Source: Echeneis naucrates (taxonomy: Eukaryota; Chordata; Actinopteri; Carangiformes; Echeneidae). Taken from it: a stretch of 64,000 nucleotides of DNA. Position 1 is the first letter of the stretch; each line of letters opens with the position of its first letter. The stretch lies in contig NC_042515.1 in the NCBI RefSeq assembly GCF_900963305.1, positions 23,937,389 to 24,001,388 on the forward strand. The letters run 5' to 3'. The position numbers were made by a program, and so were the translations under genes. Below the pieces are notes generated by a model. It was given only the letters and a program-made list of their open reading frames with translations, made no database searches and was not told where the DNA came from. Shown piece by piece: positions 40,101 through 50,488 of this stretch.

Positions 40101-43100
40101 GGTAGGTAAATAAAAAGTTTAGTATATAGCAGTAAGTTTAGTAATAGGTAGATGATGCCTCAGAAGAGAGGATCTATAAATAGCTGTGTTAACCAGCTTT
40201 TTAACACGTATTTTAAAGCCAAAAGTTGGATCAAGGGTCACCCCCACATATTTCAATTCATACTAGTTTCTTTTTTTGTGCTTTTGTCCATTCACTGACA
40301 TGTCAGGAAAGTCTCTGTTTCCATCTGTTTGCAAAGAACAAGTGGCAAGTTGTCAATATATAAGCTGAAAAGTGGTCCTCGATGGACCCTTTTGGCATGC
40401 CCATCTTGCATGTTTTGAATTGGGATAGTGTGCTGTTTACCCACACTCACTGATGTCAACCTTTCAAGAAAGATTCAATCCAATTCTGTGCTTTCATTGG
40501 AAAGGTCATATTTTACCTGGTGTTCATTAATATCTCATGATTGTACAAGTAAAGGAAGATTGCTCTTGCCACACCTTCTTCATCTAAGTTTCTGTCAATT
40601 TCTTCAAGGAGGTGGGAACAGACATTTTTAGTTGAATCTGATTTGGTTTTTTTTTTTCTTAACTTCCAAATTGCCTTGGAGTTGAGATGAGATACCAGTT
40701 GCTCTGCTACAACTTTTTCAGTGACCTTCGAAATGGCTGGCAGAATACTGATGATTACAAGGAGTAACATTGCATAATCACCAAATATAGCTACTTCAGT
40801 TTCTGCTGTTTCATACACATGTAGCACACACTGAGCTTAACTTTTCTCCTGCTCTTCTTTCTCCCTGCCTGACATTGTGCTGGGCGGATTGTTATGTCAT
40901 TAAAATACCAGCTAGTCTGTGCTACAGAGCAGAAGGTGAATATTCTTGTTCTTCTCACTAATTGACAGACCACCCAGGTTGTGGCAGTATCTGATCACAT
41001 TTTGACCCATTTACTTTGAATACCAAAGCAGAACTAACCTGCTTTTCTCTGAAATGGGTACGATATTACTGCTTTGAAACCAAGTAATCTCACTGGATTA
41101 TACTTGAAAATTTAGCAGGTGTAACTGGTTAGATTTCAAACCAGTTACACATTCAAAAGCCTGGCAGTTGAACAACAAATTCAAGGCACCAGTTGGAGCA
41201 AGAAATTTCAAATAGGGTTTCAGTTTTTGTATGGAAAAAGTTAATATAGAGGGTCTAACATGGCCAGTTACTGTGGATAGCTGAGCCATGTGTGTAACCC
41301 TATGCCAGTTGATTGATGAATATTTGAATCTAACAGGTGAATGTGTTTTATTACAGTCGATCCACCTGTGTGTCAGAGTGCACTCCTGAAGAGGAAAAGC
41401 AGCGGCAGGATGATGGAACTCTCCGAGCTCCATCTCCTCTCATCCATGGGCGAATCTCCAGTGATGAAAGTGAGGCAGAGGGGTCAGAGGAGCCACTAGA
41501 GTTCTCCTCCTCAGCTGCACATCCCAGACCACTCGCAGTGAGCAGTTTATATTTGGGTTTAATTCCTACTAAAACAAGTTATTCAAAGCTATAGGGGTGG
41601 GGTTCGAGCTGCCTTTTCTATGGGCCACAAAATCTTCAAATCTGACTTATTTACATGGCTAGCCATTCTACATCCTTATCAAGGGGAGAAAATGCTTAAA
41701 ACAAGAGCACACCCATGAATTTACTTTTATGATGCGACATGATGTAAAATTACCCTCTCTGCTGTCTGAGCTTTTTGCTTTTGGCACATTTTTTTTCATG
41801 ATTCATCTCCAAAGTATGCTTTTAGAAATATACTAACAACAGTGTTGGGAGTAATGAGTTACAAAAGTAATTCATTACTGTAATGCATTGCTTTTTGCTG
41901 TAACGCGGTAAAGTAAGGCGTGTTACAATGCATTTTAACCCGGATTGTAGTGGTAGGTTTTTTTTCCCTATACAAAATCGCCAAAATCACCGTGTGATCA
42001 GCAAAGGAGAAAATTCCACGCACTATGTTTCACTTCCCTTCTTATCTTCTATACAGAACAGAAGAGGTGAGTGCAGCAGATGCAACTTTGGACAGTACGT
42101 TCATGAGAATATGCCCATCAATTTCAGTTCTTCAGAAATGAGGACATAAAGGAATATCGTCATTAAATGCACTTTGTGTGCGAAACCTAAAGATCTGTCC
42201 ACTTCCCAAAATAGCATGAGTAATTTTAAATAAGTGTCTATTATTTTATCACATTATACAGTTTTTAGCCTTAAGTCTAGCTAGCTCATACCACATCAAC
42301 CTCCACTGGATGTGTAATGAGCTAACTGAGCATAATGAGCTGCATTTAGAGTGACAAATCCATATTTCCGGTTAGTTTTTTGAGAGTAACATAAGTAGTG
42401 CAATTACATTTCAAATACAGTAATATTATAATGTAGTGAATTACTTTGAAATGACATTAAAAAGTAATAAATAATGCATTACAGTTTTGAAGTAACTTGC
42501 CCAACACTGACTAACTACTCCTCTGTGTTTGCCGCAGAGGGTCATGTGAGCTGAGGTTTTTTTGTGGCTTGAAGAAAAGCTCCAGTATGCATGCAGACTT
42601 AATTACATTATGATAGATTACATGTTCTTCTCTCCTTAAACAAAAAAAACTTTGCTTTTCACTAATGAGACTAGATTTGTGAACGATTTGTCCGTCACTT
42701 AGTTCTGTCTATAACCAAAGTTATTTTAACAATCCTGACAATGAAGAGAAAATCTATGTTTTTGTTTCCTTGTTTCCTGAGCAACTATCCCCTATTACAG
42801 AGTCTTTTTTGAGTCACACGTATAGAATTAGCTGAAGTTGAGCTGATTCTGAGTATATGTAGACATGGAACCTGTTACAGATTTATAACAAGTCTTTTTT
42901 TTTTTTTTCCTCTCTAGTTGTGTACGTTTGGCAGCCACGTGCTAGGTCATGGCATCTACACATTTGACAGGAGACTTCACCACCTTAGGTCGGCTCTCAG
43001 CAGTATGCTGGAACAGCACATTAGTGCCCATCTTTGGAAGTAAGAAATCTGAGCTCACATTCTTGCCTTTTTGGTTTTGAACTGCCTGGTACAAATCGCT

Positions 43101-45811
43101 GTTTTTGTAAGGAACCAAACCACTCTCAGTAATTTATAGGAGAAAAGTTAAATTGGTATGGGTCATATCACTTAAGGGTCATTGCAAAACATTTTTTCAT
43201 TTTATAAGTATCAATTTTGGCTGTATAGTAAATGGAACTTCCAATACAGCCAAATACAATTTCCAAATTGTAGTAGTTGTCATTTTGTGTTGTTTTTAGA
43301 GATGACATGGTATAAATATTCATGATCACAACTATCAAGTCATTACTGTGTTAAGAACTGTGTAGTCGTAAAGGAATATAAAAACATCTGGAACCAAAAG
43401 GATTGTTGGGTGCGACTTCACATTGTGTGCGTTGGTAACATTAGCAGATAAATTTGAGTGTAAGAAACTGTTAAGTCACTAACAGATCAAGCAGTTGCCG
43501 TTTTTTTTCCACCCAAAAAAAACAGCACTTAATAGTCTGATGCTGGCAGGAAGATGGACACTGATATCCCTGAAGATCTGCTTCTATGTTTTTCACGTCT
43601 GTGATGTTATATTAAAACTTTAGACAAGAAGGTGAAGAGTGTCCAATATGCAACCTTTTCAGCTTTTTTTTTTTTTTTAATAAAAGCAGTGAGTAATTAT
43701 GTCAACTTTACAAAAACATGAAAAAAGGTGCAAGTACAGATAGGATACTTCTGACCCCCAATCAACCACTTTAGGCCCAGCTATACCACCAAAGCTATCA
43801 AAGAGAAAAATAAACACAATAATACTGAGAAAGGAGCTGATAAATTTTAGAAACTTTAATATAGCAGTTCAAATTCTTACATATTGGATTCCCTAAACGT
43901 CCACCAAGAACATTCCACAATAATTATCAATTTTTCATGTTATCTTAGTATAGATAAACAAGACCTTACAATTAAATGATTGTGTTCAACAAGGTAAGGT
44001 GATAACTGAAAATAAGGATCCGTAGGTAAAATTTTTCTTCTTGTCTTGTGATATTGTGAACTTCAGTCAAAGTGAGTGGTGGAACAGAAGCTGTGTTTGA
44101 AGCTCAGACTATTTTAAATGTTTCAGTTTACACCAGTGAAGTTCCCTGTTAATGAAGCAGTAAGAAATTCTTATCATACAGATCATGTTTGGCATCAGGT
44201 AGTTTGAACAGAATGTATCTCTTAACTGATGTATTGATTTTATTTTCTCTTAATTCAGGAAAATACCTCAAGTCACAGACCTCCAAGCGCAACTTCCCTT
44301 GGCTAAGACCATCACCTCTTCGTCCCCCTCCTCTCTAGGCACCACATTTTCCTCTTCATTACATTCTAAGGCCCGAACAGGAAGTCATATCAGCTCCTCC
44401 CTCAAAACTGCGTCTTCATGTTCCTCTTCATCCAGTCGTGGTCCAGGGCGACCCCAGACATCTGTACAATCAGAAAACTCTGGGGGCGGTGCTAGCAGCA
44501 TTGGCAGTGGTCATTTGGCGTCTCTTGGTAAGCCTGTGGCAATTCGTCGGGTGGGTTCTGGTCGACTCAAGAACCCAGTAGGGCGTCCCAGCAAGCAGAT
44601 GTTGAAGTTGCGTGAGGAGGCTGCTGCTGCAGCGGCCCTCCGTAAACGCAAAGCCCCATCACAAGAAGGGGAGCATTCTGGCCCTGACAGGAACTGCATC
44701 ATCCTCCAGGACCGGGGCCGGCCACCTTCTGCCACCTCTTCCTCCTCCTCATCTTCCTCTTCTAAAACCCCCATTCCCTCACCTCTTCCTCACGGACAGA
44801 CTAATGGCACCCTTTCCCCAAGCAGCAAACCTCGGCCCCAGCCCTCCCCCTCAGAATCCCATTCACCAGCCGCTAAGGCAGTCTGGACTTACAAACGGAC
44901 ACACCCCCCTTTGGGCCATACATCACCAGATCTCTCCTCCACCACTAACAACTCCCACAGCCGGGCTGGAGTGGGGGACTCAGGACTGCACGGGCAGGGA
45001 CGTGGGAGGAGCTTTGAGCACCAAGGTTTGGTGAAGAAACGCAAAGGAGGAAGCATGGAGGAGCACTCGCCCTCCTCCAAAACCTCAGCACACCGTCTAC
45101 CCTCCTCCTCCTCTTCCAGCTCTGCCACGACTTCCTCTCCTCGCTCAAACTTCTACCCCTGGAAGGACAATAAAGGCGGAGGGCTGGCCGGGGGTGTGGA
45201 AAAGAAACTTGGCACACAGAAGGTAAGTTCAGATGACAAGCAAGCAGCAACCTGAGCTGCACATGAGGTGACAGGAAAAATGGTTTTACCTTTGTTCATA
45301 AGTGGTTGGGGGGGGGGTTGTGATCAGAGATGATGTAACAGCCTTGTGGAGGCAGACAGTGATAACACTGATATGTCAACAGACAGCAGGACCAGTTCTG
45401 TAAACGCTAATGTCTCTGGCTGACTGAGTCATAATGTTCCAACATTGCTTGTTGCCGCTGCTTCTGAACAAGCAGTGCTGCTCCTTTCTTATTAGATTTT
45501 CTCAAACATCTTCTGGAAAAATTTGGATGTAGTGAGATGTCGATCAAACCTCTGCCTTACCTTCTCACAGCACTGCAGGTAAACCCATTTAAATAAGTGA
45601 TAGACTCCCTCTGTTGCCATGCACACTAGTCAAATACTGTGTATGAGAGCAGGAGAGATACAGTGAGAAAGAGCGAAAAGCTGCTGATACTAGTCAGGAC
45701 AGGTCCAGTCCTGTTCTGATTCTAACTTGTGCATTTTGTACTTGTCTATTTTTGTACAGGTTTCATCTAATTTCAAATGTTTTTGTCCCACAGCCAAAAC
45801 TGCACCATTAA
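31163..45811 (+). CDS. atxn7l2: Ataxin-7-like protein 2
   Basis: Nuclear ataxin-7 paralogue. Ataxin-7 anchors the SAGA deubiquitinase module, and a related role is expected (family knowledge). Ten exons, all in phase: 31163-31292, 32349-32417, 34473-34812, 35669-35928, 36923-37005, 39684-39895, 41357-41537, 42918-43039, 44259-45222, 45794-45811; 2379 nt, 792 aa. N-terminal [14 protein letters not shown] is the family box. A zinc-binding motif follows, [13 protein letters not shown]...HCERRH (about 85-105). The SCA7 domain spans about 266-335 ([35 protein letters not shown]). [10 protein letters not shown]...[15 protein letters not shown] is a conserved later block. The exon 44259-45222 is serine- and proline-rich. 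The last exon adds only PKLHH. A second ATG at 31166 aligns better with the human start MAVRERA. Confidence 0.95.
33055..33290 (+). repeat. Diverged copy of common dispersed repeat
   Basis: Words such as CTCAGCTCACACTGGGTGAG and GGCTGCCAGTCTATCACAGG match the repeat at 33695-33935. It is in atxn7l2 intron 2 and is more diverged than its neighbours. Confidence 0.6.
33291..33366. repeat. Near-perfect long hairpin (33-bp arms, 10-nt loop)
   Basis: The left arm 33291-33323 and the right arm 33334-33366 are reverse complements with one mismatch, separated by ten bases (TGCTGAAGTT). The foldback lies in atxn7l2 intron 2 at the end of a dispersed-repeat copy, so it would be transcribed with the gene. 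Confidence 0.9.
33396..33690 (+). repeat. Common teleost dispersed repeat
   Basis: It begins CATTCATTCATCCTCTACCA, then GTTGCTGGCGCCAATCCCAG, CAATTTAGAGTCACCAATTA and TGGGAGGAAACCC. It continues into the AACTCTGCACAGAAAGGCCC part absent from shorter copies. This is the longest copy in the window. Confidence 0.75.
33695..33935 (+). repeat. Common teleost dispersed repeat, tandem neighbour
   Basis: A second copy directly after the first, with CATTCATTCATTCATCTTCA, CGGGTCACGGGAGATTGCTG, CACCAGTCCATTGCAGGGTC and GACGGTGGGAGGAAACCGG in the same order. Confidence 0.75.
33955..34187 (-). repeat. SINE with tRNA-Ala-like head
   Basis: On the minus strand, 34187-34124 reads like tRNA-Ala: TAGCTCAGTCGTAGAGCGC (A box), CTTTGCGTG with a TGC anticodon position, and CCCCGGATCC...CCCC for the T arm. 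The body matches the copy at 5622-5845 (CCTATTTTGGG, CATGATTGATTTGGCTACAG). The tRNA part has mismatches in its B box and is joined to repeat sequence, so this is a SINE and not a working tRNA gene. Confidence 0.65.
37006..39683 (+). other. atxn7l2 intron 5, no features recognised
   Basis: A 2.7-kb AT-rich intron that interrupts the SCA7 domain. It has a short GATA run near 38650 and no recognisable mobile element ends or extra exon. Confidence 0.45.
40130..40830 (-). mobile_element. LINE reverse-transcriptase fragment, inverse to atxn7l2
   Basis: The minus-strand frame at 40513-40827 reads [20 protein letters not shown], the RPISILP...KVxEK block of non-LTR reverse transcriptases. It continues with [17 protein letters not shown] and ends near a NHEILM block. 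Further along the minus strand a [11 protein letters not shown]-like block appears in another frame near 40,230. The copy is an interior fragment with no ends visible, lying in atxn7l2 intron 6. Confidence 0.7.
41840..42509 (+). mobile_element. Short hAT element with BED remnant
   Basis: Termini are CAGTGTTGGG and its inverse CCAACACTG. The subterminal parts are also inverse to each other (AGTAATGAGTTAC on the left, GAAGTAACTTG on the right). Flanking 8-bp duplications are ACTAACAA (41832-41839) and ACTAACTA (42510-42517). The element is 670 bp. An internal frame near 42,165-42,235 reads [20 protein letters not shown], the front of a BED zinc finger from a hAT transposase, then stops. There is no catalytic region. 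It lies in atxn7l2 intron 7. Confidence 0.85.
43040..44258 (+). other. atxn7l2 intron 8, no features recognised
   Basis: A 1.2-kb AT-rich intron with A and T runs. No recognisable element. Confidence 0.45.
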
Positions 45812-47340
45812 GTGTGCCTGCCTTACAAGCCACTATGAGGGAGCCAGCTCTGCAGCCTCTGAGGCAACAGGACTCAAATGTGTGCGTGCGCGTGTGTGTC
45901 TGTCTTTTGTCTATCGAGCATATGTCAAAATGTGAGGCTGTCAGGTTGTTTGTATGTGATGATGTGGTGCAGTCTGGATGTTGGATGATCTGTTGGTGTG
46001 AATCACTGCTGCGTGTGTGATTCTGTGTGTTTGCTGTTGTCTGGATGAATGTCTGAGGGAGAAATGGGAGTGGGTGGGTGGGATAAAATTAAGAGTATGG
46101 ATTTAGAAATACCTCAAGACCATCCGGTTATGCTGCTAAATGAAATATGTTGGTTTATAAAAATGGATTAAAAATGTCCTTTACACTTGGTTTCTGGAAT
46201 TTATTTTTGCAGCTAGGTGTGCATGTCCTCAAGGATGTATTTCTAATATTTTGTTATAATTACGCTACCATTAGCTACTGTTGACCAGTAAGTAAAATTT
46301 TCACATGATTAATCATTGCCATATGCACTCACAATGACATGTCACAATTGCAGTATTTGAATAATACCAATGATTTCATCAGTAAAATGTACTATTGTAT
46401 AGAAGAACAGTCTTCTGTTCAAAGAACACTTGTAAATGTGACAGGTTAACTGACGAGATCTGCCTGGGTCATACCAAATATACATATGTTAAACATTTTA
46501 AATGTTAATGCTGATACAGCGTTTGTGTTTCTATTATTTTTTTTTTTTTCAATACAAGAGCCACTCCAGGGCAGACTGGATGCCTTAATGACAGAAAGCA
46601 TGTAGGTTAGCATAACAAACTAATTTCAGTTGTAGAAAGGAGGTCATAAACGAAGCATTCCATTTCAGGAGACATCCGCTGGGCAGTATGGGAATTAAGC
46701 CTTTCTTCCACACTGGTAAATATTGGTGCTGATGCCAATGTTGGCTGTCCAAGAGAAAAAGGTGCATTCAGGCTTGATGAAGTGTTTTTTGACAGTATGA
46801 CATTAGGGTTCTGATCCATATTATCATTTGACTTATTTTACATCTTGCAGACACACCATCATGCTCTCAGATAGTAATGTCCTGAGGATCATTTTTGTTA
46901 AATTCACCAAAAAGTCACAAGTGTGACCACTCAAACAGGTGCATACACATGAAACCTTATTACTCACTGATCACATCAGATGCTTACATTTTGCGTACTG
47001 TTTGGTTTCTGTAGAAATTGGTTAATTGCGAAAAACTTTGAGTACACTGACCGTCTGGAGTATTAAGAAGGGCCTGATTGTTGAGGGTGACAAAAACAGC
47101 GCTCTGCAGTTTTGACCATATTTATTAAAAGATCGATGAATGAAAATGATTTATCAAATGACGCAGATGGTGACAGGAACAATACAGAACTCTACAGACT
47201 ACCAGCTATGATCACTCGTGTATGGTAAACAAAGAAAATGTGTCTGTCATGGGCCTTTTTAAGCCTAATTATGTTCATATCTAATTTGGCTGGATTGGAG
47301 TAATTTTACCTACTTTCTGGACTTCACTCCTATTTGGATT
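45812..47340. other. atxn7l2 3' untranslated region and spacer
   Basis: Sequence after the atxn7l2 stop. No unambiguous AATAAA is close to the stop, so the transcript end is unclear. A minus-strand frame at 46607-46819 (70 aa) has no recognised domain and is treated as a finding only. Confidence 0.4.
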
Positions 47341-48184
47341 AAAATGCGGCCAGACTTCTGAGATGGACACTGAAATCAATGATCCGCCGGATGCACTGTC
47401 TCAGCTTTGCGCTTCTCTGCTGTTGAGCTGCGACGACAGCAGAGAAGCGGAAGTGAACCATCTCACTCCAATGGCGCTCTTTGGCGATTATGGACGAAAC
47501 CAAACCCGGAAGTGGAGTCAAAAGACAAGCAGTCCCCAGAGGCAGCTGGAGCCCCACGCCGCTGCTGTGGTCAGGTCTGTTCCGTCAATGGGCCCCGGTG
47601 TTGGAGCTTTATGGAGCCGGACAGAGAACCGGTGGGATCACAGTAGGAGCCCGAGTCGCGGTTGTATCGCCTGGTGGTGATATTTCTGTCTCTGTTCCTC
47701 AGCTGTTTACTCCGTAGCTGGCACGGATTTAGCTCAGGGGGATTACATGTTTCCTTTAATTTGTTCCGTCAAATCTGCGGAAACTGGACGAGGTCTTGGA
47801 GTGGATCGGTGCGGACCTGTCTGAAGAATCTGACCCCGGTCTTTGTTTTCTTTTCAGTGTGACGTTATCCCAGTCTAACATTACACTCATATACAATATG
47901 AAATGCTTAACCTGGAGCTGATCTGAAAACCTCATGCCGGAAGTTCTGCGTGCTGTCATCGGGATCAGCCTGAATCAGGTCTGGTCGGTTCCCGGTCCGC
48001 CCTCCCCTGTGGACTCTCAGTGAATCAGCTGATCCCCTTTCGATCTTGGACTTCTCCCACTTCGTAACTACTTGAAAATGCAGCTCATACGGTGTGTCGG
48101 CGGCGCAGGAGTCGCTTCTCTCTATCTCAGAGCGCTTCCCACACTCTCTGCAGGCGGCAGGTAGGCGCCAGGAGGGCCACCAGC
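47340..48184 (+). promoter_or_regulatory. CpG-rich promoter and leader of cyb561d1
   Basis: CpG density rises sharply from about 47,380 to 48,350 compared with the AT-rich flanks. The stretch holds a 14-bp perfect hairpin at 47410-47449 and an upstream reading frame at 48078-48164. Frames on both strands around 47,339-47,680 are open by composition and carry no domain. Confidence 0.5.
48078..48164 (+). other. Upstream open reading frame of cyb561d1
   Basis: ATG at 48078 opens a 28-codon frame (MQLIRCVGG...) ending at TAG 48162-48164, 20 bases before the cyb561d1 start. It would be translated first if the leader is as inferred. A CAG/GTAGGC splice donor-like site at 48160 could instead remove it. 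Confidence 0.4.
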
Positions 48185-50488
48185 ATGCCGTCTGACGTGG
48201 AGTACAGCCCGGTGGGAGAGGGCCTGGGGATGCGGGACTTCTGGCTGTACGTGTGGCTGCGCAGGGCGGCCGTGATAGCTGCTCACATCACCGGTCTGGG
48301 CCTCACCATCATCATCTCCCTGCTGTCCAGACCTGGAACCAGTGAGTGACGTCTGGACCGCATTTCAGTGCATCTTTATGATTATACATTATCATTAATC
48401 ACAAACACCTAAATCCTCTTCAGAGCTTTAACATTTTAAAGAGACATAGCTTTTATGATAGATGATAGATTGAACATTGGCTTTTTATTAAAGGTGTACT
48501 GTACGAAAACACAAAGCAAAACTGCAGATTTTCCAACAGTTTTTGCATTGATAAAGATAAATGTCAGCTACTGAGTGAAATGTGGCCTAAATGCTTCTGT
48601 CAGAGTTTAAATCTATTCCCACTAATCTCTGCCTTTACATTCTGAACACTAGACCATCATGTCAGTAGAGCAGTAGATCAGTGACTGGTCTGTTAGCAGT
48701 CCTACAAGTTCTTTCAGCCACATTCATTTTGTGACTCATGTCTATAAAATGTTTACCGATTTGTCTTTGTCTTTGTTCCAGGTTTGTTTTCATGGCATCC
48801 GATGTGCATGTCCTTTGCTGTAAGTTACCTGTCTGTCTGACACACACATACACAGAGTTAAGAGTGAACACTCTAAAGTTCAAGCTTCTCCTTATTTGCT
48901 CTCATCATCTCATCATGCTCTCATGTCAGACCTCCTTCCCTCTGCTCTGTGTCAATCTCTGGCCGCCTGCAGTCATCTTTCATTTAATTACATACAAAAT
49001 AATTTAAAAAATGTTTTAGACACACACTGGAGCAGCTTTATCCAGCCACCTTGAGTTTTGTGTCATCAAATACTGATGTCTTAATTTCTTTGATATTGGT
49101 AAGATACAAAAACTAGATACTAGATATAGAGAGGTAGGTGGAGCTGCAGGCAAGTGTCCTGCACTGCAATGTAGTATCCTCAATAAGGATGTAGTATATA
49201 AAGCTGTAAAGCTGCTCAGTTTTACATTGCACAGTGATCATGTGACCTCTGGTCCTGTTCTACACAGGCCTACAGAAAATAAGTGATTTATCAGCAGAAT
49301 ATGAACCCTCCTGTTCGCTCTGAATGTACCTTTACCTTAGCAGACGCTGGTCTTTGTGTCTCCAACCTCTTTCCACTGTGAATTATAGATGGGAGGGGCA
49401 GGGAGGTGAGACAGCCTCAGGTATCGAGTTACACACTGACCTTGATTGTGATTGTGTGTGTGTGTACGGTTGCGTGTGTTTTCATGGTGATGAAGCAACA
49501 GGTTACACAAAGTTTATGTAGTTTATGTTAACACTGAAGGAAACATCAGGTTCTAACTTATGATTCTCTTTTTCAATAATAATGATAAAAACATCTCTCT
49601 TCATTTTCATTATATAATCAAAACATAATTCAGGTGTGTCACATATTATTGTAGTGGTGTAGCATTGTGATTAATAAGCAGGACAAAAAGACACCACGAG
49701 CAATCGTCCTATACTGTTATTCCTGTTAGTTTGAACTAAAAACTTTAGACCTTTGGAATGATCAGTTATTATGATCTTTAATACATCATTACTGGTTTTA
49801 ATGAGAATGTTTGTCATAACTAATACGAGAAATCTACAAAAACAGGACAGTTGTAATAAACTGGAATAACATTAATTAACACTATCCAATCCTCTGTAAT
49901 GCACAGGACATGTTGATATATCAGAAAAAAGTCCACTGTCTCATGTCTTCCTCCTGTCTTCCTCCTGTCTTCCTCCTGCAGTATTGTCTTTGTATGACTG
50001 AGGGGATCCTCCTCTTCTCAGCTGAGGGCTCTCCTTTCTGCTTCAAATCCCGCAAAGGTAAAGTCCGTCTCCACTGGTTCTGCCAAGCTCTGGTCCTGAT
50101 AGCTTCGGCCACCGGTCTGAGCTTCATGGTGGCCAGCAAGAATGTCTCAGAGCGTGCCCACCTGACCACCTGGCACAGTCTGCTGGGCATCTGCACAATG
50201 GCCACCACTGTGCTCCAGGCGGTGTGTGGGATCTGCATGATCTTCCCCAAGCTGCTGTGCCTCTCCTCCTCCCTGCCCAAGCTGAAGCTGTACCATGCCA
50301 CCTGTGGCCTGGTGGTCTACCTGCTGGCTACAGTGACCGTGGTGTTGGCCATGTTCTCAGACTGGTTCCAGGCCACAGTAAGAGGGGTGACCTGGTGGGT
50401 CTTCCTTTTGCTGCCCTTCTTCCCTGCACTGGTGGTGATGAACCAGATTACTAATGCTTACCTGCCCCGCAAAAAGCTCACCAGCTAG
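48185..50488 (+). CDS. cyb561d1: Cytochrome b561 domain-containing protein 1
   Basis: Multi-pass membrane haem protein of the cytochrome b561 family, a probable transmembrane ferric or ascorbate-linked reductase (family knowledge). Three exons in phase: 48185-48341, 48782-48819, 49982-50488; 702 nt, 233 aa, against about 229 in human. Conserved histidines that bind haem or line the core occur in AAHITG, SLFSWHPMCM, VRLHWFCQ, TTWHSLLG and KLYHATCGLVVYL. The end reads YLPRKKLTS, as in human YLPRKK. Several hydrophobic helices are obvious between these motifs. The start follows an upstream short frame. The gene lies downstream of atxn7l2 in the same direction, as in human, and converges on zbtb40. 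The 38-nt middle exon is very short and carries the SWHP histidine. Confidence 0.96.
48820..49981 (+). other. cyb561d1 intron 2
   Basis: No gene or mobile element recognised. Its end, at 49946-49978, is three tandem copies of the 11-mer TCTTCCTCCTG. These form the polypyrimidine tract before the acceptor CAG. Confidence 0.5.

Noticed and set aside
47339-47680. Overlapping open frames on both strands upstream of cyb561d1
   Set aside because: They lie in CpG-rich sequence where stops are scarce, and neither has a domain or splice-consistent continuation.
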